A DNA stretch of 64,000 nucleotides from contig OX453275.1 in the NCBI GenBank assembly GCA_949710005.1, forward strand, positions 34,035,718-34,099,717, given 5' to 3'. A program made the translations under genes and the position numbers. Source of the stretch: Ricordea florida. Its lineage: Eukaryota > Cnidaria > Anthozoa > Corallimorpharia > Ricordeidae. Positions 24,715 to 38,100 of the stretch are shown piece after piece. The notes under the pieces were generated by a model. It had not been told where the DNA came from and searched no databases. It saw nothing but the letters and a program-made list of their open reading frames with translations. The first letter of the stretch is position 1; each line of letters opens with the position of its first letter.

Positions 24715-27700
24715 ATGTTTAAATTTTTTTCGAGGACTAGGGACAGGAGCTCAGCTCATCTGAAGGACAAACTTGGGCAGGATTTGTTTCTTTTCAACAA
24801 GGTTTGGTTTTGGCGGTTTTCTCTTGTTTTTGCTTTTAATAGAATATATCGCATGGACATGTGCTCATGACGTGAATTTCTTCCAGGCTGTGGAGCATGG
24901 ATTTCCAACGAAACCCTCAGCAATCGCTCATGATCCAGCGCTTCGTTTGCTGGCAATTGGTACGAGCAATGGTTTGCTGAAAATGTATCCTTTGGAAACG
25001 AATTTGAACGCTTCAATTCGAGGGAGCTTCCACCCTTGAACCTAGTTAGACAAGATCTTGCTTTGTCTCTGTAACGTCTATAACACCTATATGGAATTAA
25101 CTTGATGTAAGAAGCTCTAGGCAGTGGCAGTTCTCAAATTTTCCATAATTTGCAATGAGGAGGGGTAAAGGAAGCAATCCCTGGTAGGTAGAAGGTAATT
25201 CTTGTTGCATGGTTTACAGGGACTTGATCCAGCAACCGCGCGCTGCTGTAGTCAGATGCTAAGATCAGTGGTAGTCAGTTTCGTTTTGTTTTGTTTTGTT
25301 TTTTTGGTGTGTGTGTGTCCTTGCCTGTGTCATGTAATCTTATTATCGTATTCTTTCGCTTAATATTTCTTTTTCGGTAGTTTCGTCGAAGTTTTTTTCT
25401 AGGTGTCTACAGTCATCGTAAACAGTTCTCGGTTCGAAAATCATTGGCATCTTTTAGTTTACAATAGCACAGTTCTCAGTAAAAAATGGCTGTATGTGAC
25501 TTATCTAAGATCTCTCTAACGGAATGGCGAATTTTAAACGTTTAACCACGTTGATTTCACCGCGAGTTAGCAGGCGTTGTGCATTATGCAGGCCGTCTAG
25601 CATATGCCATCTACTCCGCACACGTGCCAAGATTTTGTCTCTTCATTGGTATTGGAATATAGGTGGAGCGTCGAACTTGCAATCCGATAGAATTGTGCCG
25701 TTATTGATTTACTGGCAAAATTATTTTCTTTAAAATTGAATGGTGTGATCTTTGATCACCAAGCACACTCTTTCACAAATAGGAATGTGGTAGTAAACTC
25801 GTGAAGCAATAGCGATGTAGCCTACGAGGAATTTCTGTGTTTGAAAAGAAACCAGCGTGTCGTTTCTTTTAAAATACTTTAGCTTATAAAGTTAATGTGA
25901 TTTCAAACAGAGAAGCTGAAAGATAGCAATTTATTGACAGGGAATGTTCGCTGTGCTTCAAAGTTGGCGATAGCCCAAATACGAAACAGTCGTGAACCGA
26001 CTAGAAGCTTCCCAACACCAACTTCACTTCAGTATTTTTTGAACCGTGGTTATTTCACCATTCCCTACCTTGCATTGAGAAAACCAAGAGGGTCTTCGCT
26101 ATGCAATTTATTTCTTCACACCTATTTGTCAGGATAAAAGATGATAGGGCTAGTAGTATAATTTAGCTAGAGGACGAAGCTTTCGTTGGAATGGGGTTAC
26201 TCAGGCTGAGTTTATGCCTTTCATGCCTGTTTCGTTCCGTTTGCATTGGCCGTTCCAGCATTCGCCTTAACAGTCTCTTAGTTATGGTCAACCTGGTGTG
26301 GAACTATCTGCTCGCCATCAAGAGGAGACTGTGATTCAGGAATTGCATTTTCTTCCTGAGCAGGTAAATACCTGGTTTAATTAACGTCGTTCGCTTGTTG
26401 TTTGTTTATGGTTCTGTCGAATGAAAGGTACAGGTAGGAAATTTGAGGGTGTGTAGCTCTGGGTGGGGCGCTGAGAGCCGAGTGAAGAGACGAGAAATTT
26501 CTAGTTCAGTGGTTAGACCAAGTCCCTAAGGACTTGACATTTTTCTATAAGATTGCACTTTCTTTGTGCCCTCAAAAGCAATTCTTGATGACCGTTTTTA
26601 TGCGTGCTGCAAAAGATACGACGTTTTGAATGTTTATTTTGGAATAAATTTTGGGCTCGATTTCACAGAATGTAAAACGTAAATATTCTCATCTCTCTTG
26701 CTCGGTCGTGTGTCAGTAATCCACGACGTGCTATTCTTGTTCTCAAAGTTTGAGGCTTCGTCGTCTTTACAAGAATGGGAATCATGGAAGCACGTTACCT
26801 CAGAGTTAAGCTATCATGGTTTGTCGTGGCAGATATGGACACGCTTGTGTATGAACCCCCAGAATTGAAAGTTATGCTAATTTTATCATATTTAACTTAA
26901 CAAAAACGTAGGAGAGAACTTGAACCATAGATACATTTTTCCATGGCTAAAAGTTTAGCTGATGCTTAAGTGTTCTTGAAGAGTATCTTGCTCATGATTG
27001 TTTGAAACTTTTCTGTTCACCCTTGTGTGAACGTTGATCAGCTGTTGCTATATTTTGCTGTTCAGAATTATAAAGGAAAATCGAAACCCCAAGTCACAAC
27101 AATTTCAGTATCTTTGTGTCTATATACATAATATACGCACCACATTGTTTCACTTTGGGCCTATCTAACAAAATGAGATGCTGTTAGTCAAGACTTTGGA
27201 AAGCCTTTTGATACCAAATCAATTTATTTTAGGTCTGGACACCTTTAAAATTGGAAATTGTTAGGCAGTGTTATTTTTTTTCAAAACATTGATTTAACTT
27301 TAGCTGTGTTTTCATTTGTTCAATTCCTGGGTGCAGGGATCAGAGAATTTAGTGTTAATATTTCTCGTTTTGTCACCAGTAAGTCCTAAATGTGAGTTCC
27401 TGTAGTCCACCTTACAATAAACAGGGGTAATTGAGCATTCAGTCATGTGTTATGGCTGTCTTTTTCTACATTATTATTTCTCAAGCTTTGAAGTCAAAGA
27501 TATAAATTGAGAAGCAAAAATCTATAGAGTATAAAACTTTTCATGTAAGGTTGTCTGAGCGTGTTGAAAACAAGTTGAGACATACTGTATAAGGGTTTAC
27601 TCTATTTCATTTTTGTTTTTGATAGTATAAGTTTATTGATGTGTTTAAGTTAAAACTATGTCAATTATTATCACATAATGAGAAAGAAGGGGGAAATTGC

Positions 27701-30700
27701 ATTTAAAATTGTTATTTAGTCACTTCATTCAAAAACAGCTCAGTTCTTTGGTCTGGTGACTTTGTTGCAACTTTAATTGGAAACCTTGTGAGTTGATTTG
27801 ATGTACATGTAGTTGTAAAACTACATGATACAAAAACTTAATTTTGACTTAGCATTCTCCATTTCTGTCATCTATAGGGCCGTATCATCAGTGTTTGTGA
27901 TGATGGAGAACAGAATACAATTCACTTGTGGGAAGTTAATAAGAAGGAAGGGAAGTCTGTTTTGGAGGAGGTGAAGACATGCACGCTGGAAGGAAGGTGA
28001 GAAATGTTTATAGCAATGCTACTATGATTGCACTATTATGTCAACATGCCCTATGTTTGAAAGATGTATTTTTGTCCAGCAGTGTTACAGAAATCCTTGT
28101 TCTACCCATAAGAGTCAAACATATGACCTCAAATTCTCCTTGCTTAAAATATACCATCATCATTATTTAAAATGTCGTGTTTTGGTTTAAGTGACCAGTG
28201 TCCAGTTTCTCATTGCAATATTCACTGTTCATCAACCATTCATTTTGTGAGAGTAACAAAAATAGTCACAAAAAATAAGTTGCATTGTATTTAAGCAAAT
28301 TCTCTTCACTAGTACCATAACAAATATATGAGAACAGTTAAAAATAAATGAATTGATATTGGGGCTTGAAGACACCTTTTGGCAAGACTGGCTTGCATTT
28401 TGAAGTTTATTTGCTGTGAAAAGCTGATTATTGACTTCAGTTTGGTTACAATGTATGTTCTTTTACTCTTATTGTTTATCTCCTTTCCAGTTGGTGATTG
28501 GTTCATTGAAGACAGTGTTTCAAGAATTTCAATGTCTGTGTAGATCATTCCCCCCATATTTCTTTGGGAAGAAGCATTTAATATATATATATATAGGCAA
28601 TTGTGGAAAACGAGGACGGACAACTTCGACTTTGCAGTGCACTGCAACTGATGAAGGTCATTGACCGAAACGTCTATTTTTATTAAATTTTTAAACTTTT
28701 TTTAGATTTTTTACTGTATATATATATATATTTTTTTTTTTTCGCTCGAAGTTGTCCGTCCTCGTTTTCCACAATTGCCTACAAATTTCATTACTCGAGG
28801 TTTGGACTACGAATCCTTTTGGATCCTTCTGGCGTGTGGCATCCCTGTTGGCTCGAAGCATCATAACTTTTTATATATATATATATATATAATTTTTTTT
28901 TTCTTAGCAAAGTTGTTTAGTGACACTCTGGCATCATGATTTTTTTGACTTATTTGTCTTTATCTTTGCTGTTGTAATGAAAGCTTCTTAACTCGAATGG
29001 TTAATCTTTTCCTCTTCTCACTGTTTTGATAAATATTCAGTGTCCATTTTCAATGACCCAGTCTGCATCTTGTCAGATCCTTGCATCCTTGCAGGGGTAC
29101 TAAATACATCTTTTTGTTTCTTCCAGACTCAAGAAGATTTCTGTCTGCTGTCTGTCCATGAAAACCAATCGGCTTTACCTTGGCACTGAAGGAGGGAACA
29201 TCTACTTGCTAGACATTAACTCCTTTGAGCTGCAAGAATACATTATATACCAAGATGTTGTCATGCAGAGGTTTGTTTATTTCTTAATATATTTGCTTTT
29301 CTTTTACTTTCTGAATATATTAACATCATTAAAAGCCTTAAGATTAACTTACTGACACATGCAAGTCTGCTGCTTAAGTAAAATTTCAAAGAGCTCTTCA
29401 GCCTCCCAATCTAGAAACTCGGGAACCCAAGCCACAGTTCTAGGAGCCCAGAAATAATGACAGAACCTGATGTAAATAACCACAAACATGTGTACACTAC
29501 TACATTCTCTAAAACAGCTGATTAGCAAGTCACTGGTGGAGGACATGATATTTGTGTAGTCAGGTTGAAGGCAACAAAAATCTTGCAGAAATGCCCAATT
29601 TAATTTGACTCAGTTCATTTAGCAAGTTACTTTTCTATTTTGTTGTCTTTTGTTGTTGTTTTTTGTTTTGTTTTTCTTTGTTGTTGTTTTTTCAAGATCA
29701 TACATGTAGGACAGGCAATGATTGGTTGTGAAGTTTGATCTTGTACTTCACTGATAATTAATTTCTAGGGCGAATGGGTGCCTTGACATGTATATCAAAT
29801 TTTGATTCATCTTAAGGCATTTTTTTGTATAATTGATGAATTCAGTCAATTTAAAAGGGTTTCTCTGTCTGTGATTTTTCTTTGTTGACCCTCTGCTTTC
29901 CTATGGATGTGACTTCAGCAAATTAATAAGATCTTTAGCATATATGTAACAGATACTCACTGTCTAGTTAATGTTTTTTAGTCCAGTTATATTTAATGTT
30001 GGTGCATGGTACAGAACGTGCATATTTATAAGTGGATTCAATACAAAAACTATGCAATGAACTTGAATTTTAATCTTCTGAGCAAAGAGAACTTAAGGCT
30101 TTTGCATTTTTATTTGAAGAAATATCTGCATTTTGAGGCTTGTACAGAATCTGTAAAGCAATGACTTTTTTTTCACAATATTTTAAAGTGTACTTTTCTT
30201 CATTTACTGCTATTGATTGTAATTTGCATTTTCTAGTGTGCAGGAAGAGAGCAAAACAAATGCTGGTTCTGTGGAAGCTATTCAGGAACACCCAGAAGAT
30301 TCCAATAAGGTCAGAAAATGATTTGGATTTAACTGCTTGAATGATCTAGATGGGCTATCTTTTGTTAATTTGCAAATGACATGTTATTTGCATAGGGTGT
30401 GAGTGAACAAGCCTGTTGGTTGTCCAATCATACTCTTGCAGTGTGCAAACTTATTTGCACAAGACTCTCACGTGAGTCTTGTCCATTGCAAGTTTAGATG
30501 GGTGTTGTCAATTTGTTTTAATTTAAATTTCATATTCACATAAAATGTCTGGTTGATAGCTTTCAAAAGAAGACATGCTTGATGATTCTAGTCAAGTCTG
30601 CAATGTTGTTGATGTGTTAAGTAATCTTCTTAAAACCAAAACTGTTTAATCTGCATGGAGCTTTAAATGGAATATCTTACATTGATAGTAGGAACTTGAT

Positions 30701-32109
30701 TTATATATTTATTGGTATCTTGATTTTATGGCCTGTGACAATATTTTTTTATAGGAATCACACAATTTTCAGTATTTTATCACAGAGCAGACACTGAGAA
30801 AATAGCTTAAAATAGTTTGATTGGCAAAATATTGAGAGGTTTAATATGTGAGTTAACTCACAAGTCAATTATTTGATATAACCCTTAACCCATTGACTGC
30901 CGTGCCGGCCAAAATTGGCCACTCAAGACTCCCATGCTTCAAAACATTGCAACTTTCTCAGTCGCATGAATATTGCTTTAACTGTCAGTTGAGAGCACAA
31001 AATGGAATGTCCTTTAAATTTGGATATCCAATAAATGCAAGAAACATAGTGCCTTTTACCCAATATGGCCTTTTGAGTTTGGACAAGAACAAAAATGACC
31101 ATTTTTAACATAAAGAAAAACAATGAAAATGCCCCTTTATGCCTTTACTTTTTTTAGAGAAATCATCGTCGAAAAATCAAACTTCAACCATCATAATAAA
31201 ATTCAGACCTTGTTCTCGCTTAGAAATGACTTTTTTGTTCATATTCTTCTCCCATGCGTAGATACAGCCTTTGTTCCAGTGCATTCGGGCCTTCCTGCTA
31301 TTTTCAACATCTCGACTGCATTGCATGCTGGGAAATAAAAATGTTATACAGCACCTGTTGCTTCTCCCAATTTTTCCACATATAAACTAATTCTATAGCC
31401 ACTCCGACCCACTGCCAAAAATTTGTGCTTGTGGAGATTGTCAGTGCTAGCAAATTCCAAAATATGTGGCAGTAGGTCAAGTTATTCATCAATAGTCGAG
31501 TCCCAAAGGCACTAAGTGTGTGACCAGACAATTTCCCAGTTAGTTGAGTAGCAAGCCAAATTGGCTACCATCACGCTTAATGATGCTCACCAGGCAGCCA
31601 CTAAAGATGGAAATTGGCTCTAAACTTAGCAAAAATCTCAAACAAACCGAACTTGGGCCCTTCTTGGTAGCTCCACAGTTGAAAAATAGTTACGTCAGAA
31701 TGACATTTTAAGAAACCTTTTCAAGGTCATCATATGGCAGTGCTCATATATTTTGCATGGTGTAAATTTCATGGGGATCAAACTAATGTAACAATGCAGG
31801 GTGTAACATTAACTTATTTTTTTCCGGTAGCCACTTGGCTCCCAAATATTTCAAATTAGAAAACAGTCCTAAGAAAATACGCGCGCTGATTGGTTAGAAA
31901 TCGTGTTTCTATAACTCGATAGAAACACAGAACTAGCACGAGCTGTTGACGTAATGATGATGCGAGCAAAGAGAATTTACATTTTGATAATCAAAGCTAA
32001 CAAGTTGCTTTTCTTTTTTTTGTCGCGGTGTTTTCTAAAAGAAATAGAAAACATGTTTTTCGTGTTTCTATTGAGTTATAGAAACACGAGTGAAAGTTTG
32101 GGAGAACTC

Positions 32110-32140
<31 letters not shown>

Positions 32141-32141
32141 C

Positions 32142-32172
<31 letters not shown>

Positions 32173-35100
32173 CTTTCACTCGTGTTTCTATTAAACAATT
32201 AGATTATGAGCTCGAGATTTCTATCGTGCGCTAGTTGACGAGGGCGCAGCCCGAGTCAACTATCACGCATAGAAATCGAGAGCGAATAATCTAATTGTTT
32301 TAGTATAAATCTACTAGTCCTTCAAAATTTTGTCTTTTCTGGAACAGCCTCGACCAGTAAACTGCCTAAATCTTCTACACGGACACTTCGAAAACGTGAA
32401 GAAGCGGCCGCCATTACGCTACTCACTATCTATCACAGAATAGATAGTGAGTAGCGTAGCCAATCAGAGCGCGGCATTTGTGATAGAACACTAGTAGATT
32501 TATACTAAAACTCGATAGAAACACGAAGAACATGTTTTCTATTTCTTAAGTGGTAGCCAATTCCAAAAAGTTGGTGGCCATTATGTTTATGAGCTGTCAT
32601 GGTCGACATGTTGTCAAATGGGATAAAAAATGAGCCAGCAATTTGCACATATTACAAAGAGGACACTAGAATGGTTCATATACAATGTGAAAGGTTAACT
32701 AAATACAAGATGACGACTAGTGGATTTACGTTCGTACATGTGCTGCGTTTTGGAAATGAAGAACTTTGCTGTAGATTTATATTTACAAATCTTCAACAAT
32801 CACTAGATCTCTAGGTAAGGTAGGTAAGGTGTGATTAGAAATTCTAGTTGCCAATTTGGCAACTAACTTTCAGGATTTGGTCACCAAAGTGAAAAATTTA
32901 GTCGCATTAGCACCTGTATTAGGCGCAATTTGACGCCCTGCAATGAAATCTCCACAGCAGCAAGGTGAAAATTTGTTAATTTTAGTAGTCATGAAGGCTG
33001 TACTTCAAAAGAAATATTTCAGTGTATGAGCACAGGATATGCTCTGATGAGTTACCTGGTACTTTGCAGATCTTGATTGGATACAAGAAAGGTTTGATTG
33101 TTTTGTGGAACCATGAGAGATGTAATGTCCAAGCAACTTTCAGTGTTCAGTCATCGGACCTGCCACAAGAAGTTGAGAGCGTCAGCTGGAATTCAGATGG
33201 AACAAAATTCATCAGTGCACATGGCGATGGCAGCCTTACCAAGTGGACCATTGGAGAAGAGGGTGGTTTAGAAATACCCAAAGCAGTGACTCCCCTGGGG
33301 CCCTTCCCTTGTAAGGCAATCACCAAAGTGGAATGGAGTAGTTCTTGTGTGTTCTTTGGTGGTGGAATGCCTCGTGCAAGTTATGGAGACAGACATTGTG
33401 TTTCTCTCATTCAAGAATCCAAGTTAGCTGAAGGGGGAGACAATACACCTCAGGTTACATTTGATTTCACCTCTCATGTGGTTGACTTCTTCACTGTGGA
33501 GAACAGTGATGGTAAGACAGGTCTAATTACTTTTTGTTTCCAGTTCTGTTTTGTTGTTCAACTTTACACTTTAAATGAGATGTGGAGTACAAACATTTTT
33601 TGTCTTCTATGAAAAAAGTTGAAACCAAAACCTCTGTACATGATATTTTGGAAGCAAGCTCCTGTGCTGTTTATCAAAATCCAAAGTTAGGATGACCTGA
33701 CCTGTGACCTGGATTTCTGTGCTAGAAAATGCTGACCACTCAGACATAGTCATAATGCCCTCTAACCTCCCATAATAGTTCAGCTATACAATAAGTAACT
33801 TTATCAAACCTTTTTCCAGGTCCAGCATATCTTGTTGTGTTGTGTGAAGAAGAGCTGGTTGTAATCGATCTGAAGACAGAGCAACCAGTGTAAGTATCAC
33901 TAAGAAACTTAACCCTTTCTTTCCCAAGATATAAGAAGCAGTTCTCCTATGTGAGTGCTATACACTTTGGTATAAGTTAGTGTTGAAAATTTGCTGTTGC
34001 ATCAATTGATCATCTTTCAGTAGATATTTATCTAAGATCTCATTATCAGTTTGCTTTGCAGTGCATTGTTATTGTAAGGGAAATTTCCATCTTAATCACT
34101 TCTGAGGGGAAAGAAAGGGTTTATTAGTGATTGAGGTTACTTAATTGATTGTGTACTGTGCAGATGCTATGATTTCTGAGTTGTACCACCTTTCCCCTCT
34201 ACCCAGTGATGAATTTAAGCTTGCAGTCCCATGATCTGTTATTGGAAGGTGTTAAAGGGGTTTATGGGATGTTTCTTTAAAAGTATTAAATGTATGACTC
34301 TAGAGCTTCTCTAACAGGAAAAAAACATAAGTTTTAAATGTTTCTTTTCCCATTTTAACCCCTTGAATGCCAAGCATGTATATATACATGGTTTTTGGTG
34401 TGAGCACACAACCGAGGACGTATATGCACGTCTATAATACAGTCGTGCCTTTTGTTCTTTGGTGTTTAGTACAATCTATTTACAGTTGTATTAAGTGGTT
34501 TGGAAGACATGAGCTCTACTAACCAAGCAATTTGCATTTGCACAGTGTTTTATCTGAGAGTTTTGTTTACCATTCCATGTTGAAAAAAAACATGGCATCA
34601 CGCTAGTGTGGGCAGCGTGTGTGTTTTTGAACAGAGGTTTGCAGATGAGGATTATGATTTAAAAAGAATATGTGACCTCTCACGCGAAAACGTTCCTTAA
34701 GGTTTGCCGTTTTCGCACGGATAGCCGTTCGTATACCGTGCATTAGCTGTTCGAACAGCTCAGGCTATCTGTGCGAAAAAAAATTGAATCCGTTCGAACG
34801 GCTTGGGCTATCCGTGCGAAAAAAATTTGCATCCGTTCGAACGGTTTGGGCTATCCGTGCGAAAAAAATTGTCATCCGTGCGAAAAAATAATTGTCATCC
34901 TGTTGAAGGGCTGACGAGCTATCGATTCAAAAAAGTCAGTCGGTTCGCTCGGGCAGGAGTCACGCGACAATCCTGTCAAAAAATGTAAATCATTTGATAC
35001 AAGCAATTTTGTTGACCAACCTAGAGTGAATTGTAACGGTACGTGCTCTGCTGAATAACCATCTTGGCTTTCAGTACATTCGTTTCTCGGTACACGTTTT

Positions 35101-38100
35101 ATTTAAGACTAAGTTTTAATATTCAACAAGTTCGAACAAGGTAGTCTTGGTTTGACCTTTTCAAACGCTTTTGGTGGTTGGTATCTCCCGTGGGAATAGA
35201 CTCTCGCTGCCTGTTCATGTAAACTCAAACTCGTGTAAGTTCATGTCTCTGTTCATGTTCTAATTTAGAAACGAAATACCCTCCATTTATCAATTACAAC
35301 TGTTGAATTTCGATCCGTTCTGTGTTTAATGTTATAGCAAAAATAAGTCGTTGTATCGTGCTGTGCGTTTGCAAACTTTTTTAATGACTGTACTCTAGAC
35401 TTCTCAAGAATAGCAGAAGAAATCACGATGATGAGTAGAATTTTTGTCGAGAGCGGAAGGCAGACATTGTTTTGTTCTTGCAAGAGACAAGAAAAGAACA
35501 ATTAGAATAATCTTCGAAGAAAACTAGTCGAAAAGGAAAAATTCTGGCCGAGTTTCTGTTCCATGATTTGATTCGCTTCGCAAAACAGTTCTAAACAAAA
35601 GCGGTCTTTTCTTCCTTCGTTATCAGTCTCGTGCAGTAAAAGCATAATTATAAGCAAAGAAATCTTTCAGAGTATCTTTACCTTGATTTCGCTATGCAAG
35701 ACAATTCTAAACAAAACAGTATTACCTTTGCTTCATAACATTAAATCGCGCGCAGTGAAAACACAGAAGCAAAAACAAACATTTTCGTCAGCCGTGCATG
35801 TATCCGTTCGACTGTATCCGTTCAAAAATTTTCTACATCCGTGTATCCGTTTGAGTGCATCCGTTCAAAAATTTTTTTCATCCGTGCATCTGTTTGACTG
35901 CATCCGTTCAAAAATTTCATCCGTGTATCCGTTTGACTGCATCCGTTCAAAAATTTTCTTCATCTGTTTTGAATGGCTTGGCTATCCGTTTCTTATCCAT
36001 TCGCTTGCCGTGCGTTCGCTTGCCGTGCGTTCATTCCTAAGGAACGTTTTGGCATGAGAGGTCACATATGATTAAAGTGATCCAGAATATAATGTCACTA
36101 GTTTAGAAGACTCAGATTGAGAGAATGATCTTGGCATTGCCAATGAAGACTGAAGAGGAAGGTGACAATGTTCTAAGTCACCCAGAAATTGTTCCAATAA
36201 AATGAGTAAAGTTAGAAGTTGATATACAAAGTATCTTGATACATTGCTGTAAGAAAACATGGACCTCAAAAATCAAGTGTGGCTGCCAGTTGCACAGGTT
36301 GAAAAGGTGGTGACATTGAAAGGGTTAAAAAAATGTTAAAACCAGTTTAATTCTAATTTGAGTGTGGTCTACATATTACTTTTAAACAGTAACTTTGTGA
36401 CTTCTCTTTGTTTTATTGTAGACTTGCTAAGGAACTTGATTCACATGAAATACTTCACTCAAAGAAATGTTAGCTACAACAAGTAGCAAAGTAACTTAAG
36501 ACAGTGCTCCCTTGAGGGGATCAACAACTACAAACTTTCACATGTGTCTACAATTAACAGTGCAAGTTGTGCTTGGCAGTGTGAGGATCGAAAGTATATA
36601 AATTACTGAAAACTATCAGTCATTGAAACACATATAGTGGTAATAGGAACTGATGAAAAAAAATATGAATATAAGTACAAATACTATTAAAAATATAAAG
36701 AATTTCAGACATGTGGTCTAACTCATCGAAGTCTTCACCTTCCCCCATTAACAATGTTGTCACAATAACTGCAAAACCATGCTGAAACCTTAATATACAA
36801 CATTAAAAGGGTTTGTGCCAGTGGTGATTTTATGTAAGAAAGGGGTGTTTTTTGCTTAGAGTGTTAAAAGTATTTTGCATTTTGTTGTTACTTTTCTTTT
36901 TTTGGGCGTCACTCTGAATGACAACTCAACCTTTTTCTTACTGTTCTTTGATGCAGGTTCCCAACCTTCATGAAGCCATATCTGGTTTGCCTTCACTCCT
37001 CACCAATCACATGCTCCTATCACTGCCATGACTGCCCTGCTGAACTGTTTGAAGAGATATCAAAAGTTGGAGCTCAGCAGCTTGCAGATGAGTTCTCCCA
37101 CGAGGTTTGTAATGTTGCTAGCATGTAAACTTGCACAAAACACAAAAATAAGCCAAACGTTTTTTGGTAGTTACTATATTGGCAACCAGAACACACTGTA
37201 TACTTCCATCTTCTACAAATTTTGAATTACATTAATCTTAAAGGTTAGTTATTAAATAAATTTGTTTACCAGCTCGTCTAACCCATCCAGCACATCAACG
37301 TCCCTTGTTTCTCATCAGCAATGCTGCAGATTGTAGACTAAAATATCCCTTTTTGTAACTGGAAGAACAAAAAAACTTGCCAAGTTTTCAGACTTGGCAA
37401 CCACTTTTGGATGTTAAGGCTTTTTACAAAACTAGTTAATTTCATGTTTTGACATAAAATGTTTTCATTTACTTCCAGCATTTTTTGTTTTACCTGCTGG
37501 TCAATAACTTTTGTTGGTTAGCTAACCTCTTAAACATTTCTTCTCTTGTCTATATCAGAGTTGGCCCATAACAGGTGGGAAATCCTTGATAGAAGACTTG
37601 GAGACAAAGGATGTACTTATAAGTGGGTGAGTAATGTGAAGAAAGGCAGGCAAACTTATGAGAAAAGCAATATTTAGAGCCATGTTTATGCACTAAAAAG
37701 GGTTTACATGTTAATGTAGGGGATTTGAAAAGCCACTCTGTATACAACGTAACAGCTAATTAGTAAAATATGTGTGTCCAAGTGGCTTCTGTCAGAGTTG
37801 AGAAGCATGCAATTTGATGTACAGTTAATTTTGGGTTTTGAATTCTCTGTCATGAAAATGTTGTTTTCTTTTGTGATCCAGACATGAAGATGGATCAGTC
37901 AATTTCTGGGATGTGTCTCAGCTGGGCATGCGTCTTATCAACACTGTTCACACCGCTAAGTACTTTGTTGGTGAGCATGAAGGCCATGAAGCTGAAGTCA
38001 GAGAGGCAGAGGAGGAATTCTGGCCTCCTTTTAAGAAAGTTGGCAATTACAGTCCTTATTCTGATGATCCAAGATTTGCAGTGACAAAAATCATCTTTTC

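Larger units (their letters stand above)
31797..32940. mobile_element. CAGGG...CCCTG element with nested MITEs
   Basis: Termini CAGGGTGTAACATT and the inverse-like TTGACGCCCTG are flanked by CAATG at 31792-31796 and 32941-32945. The interior is occupied by large palindromes (about 31870-32300) and a nested MITE (32298-32510). It lies in LLGL intron 6. Confidence 0.55.

Noticed and set aside
34803..36057. Repetitive frames (for example repeated HPFKNF-like and RLTASVQKF-like blocks)
   Set aside because: They are translations of the satellite arrays in a non-coding element.
36421..36474. Possible LLGL exon after exon 8 (frame VLAKELDSHEILHSKKC)
   Set aside because: It ends in a stop within 18 codons. 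The acceptor at 36956 continues the reading frame and the family pattern.
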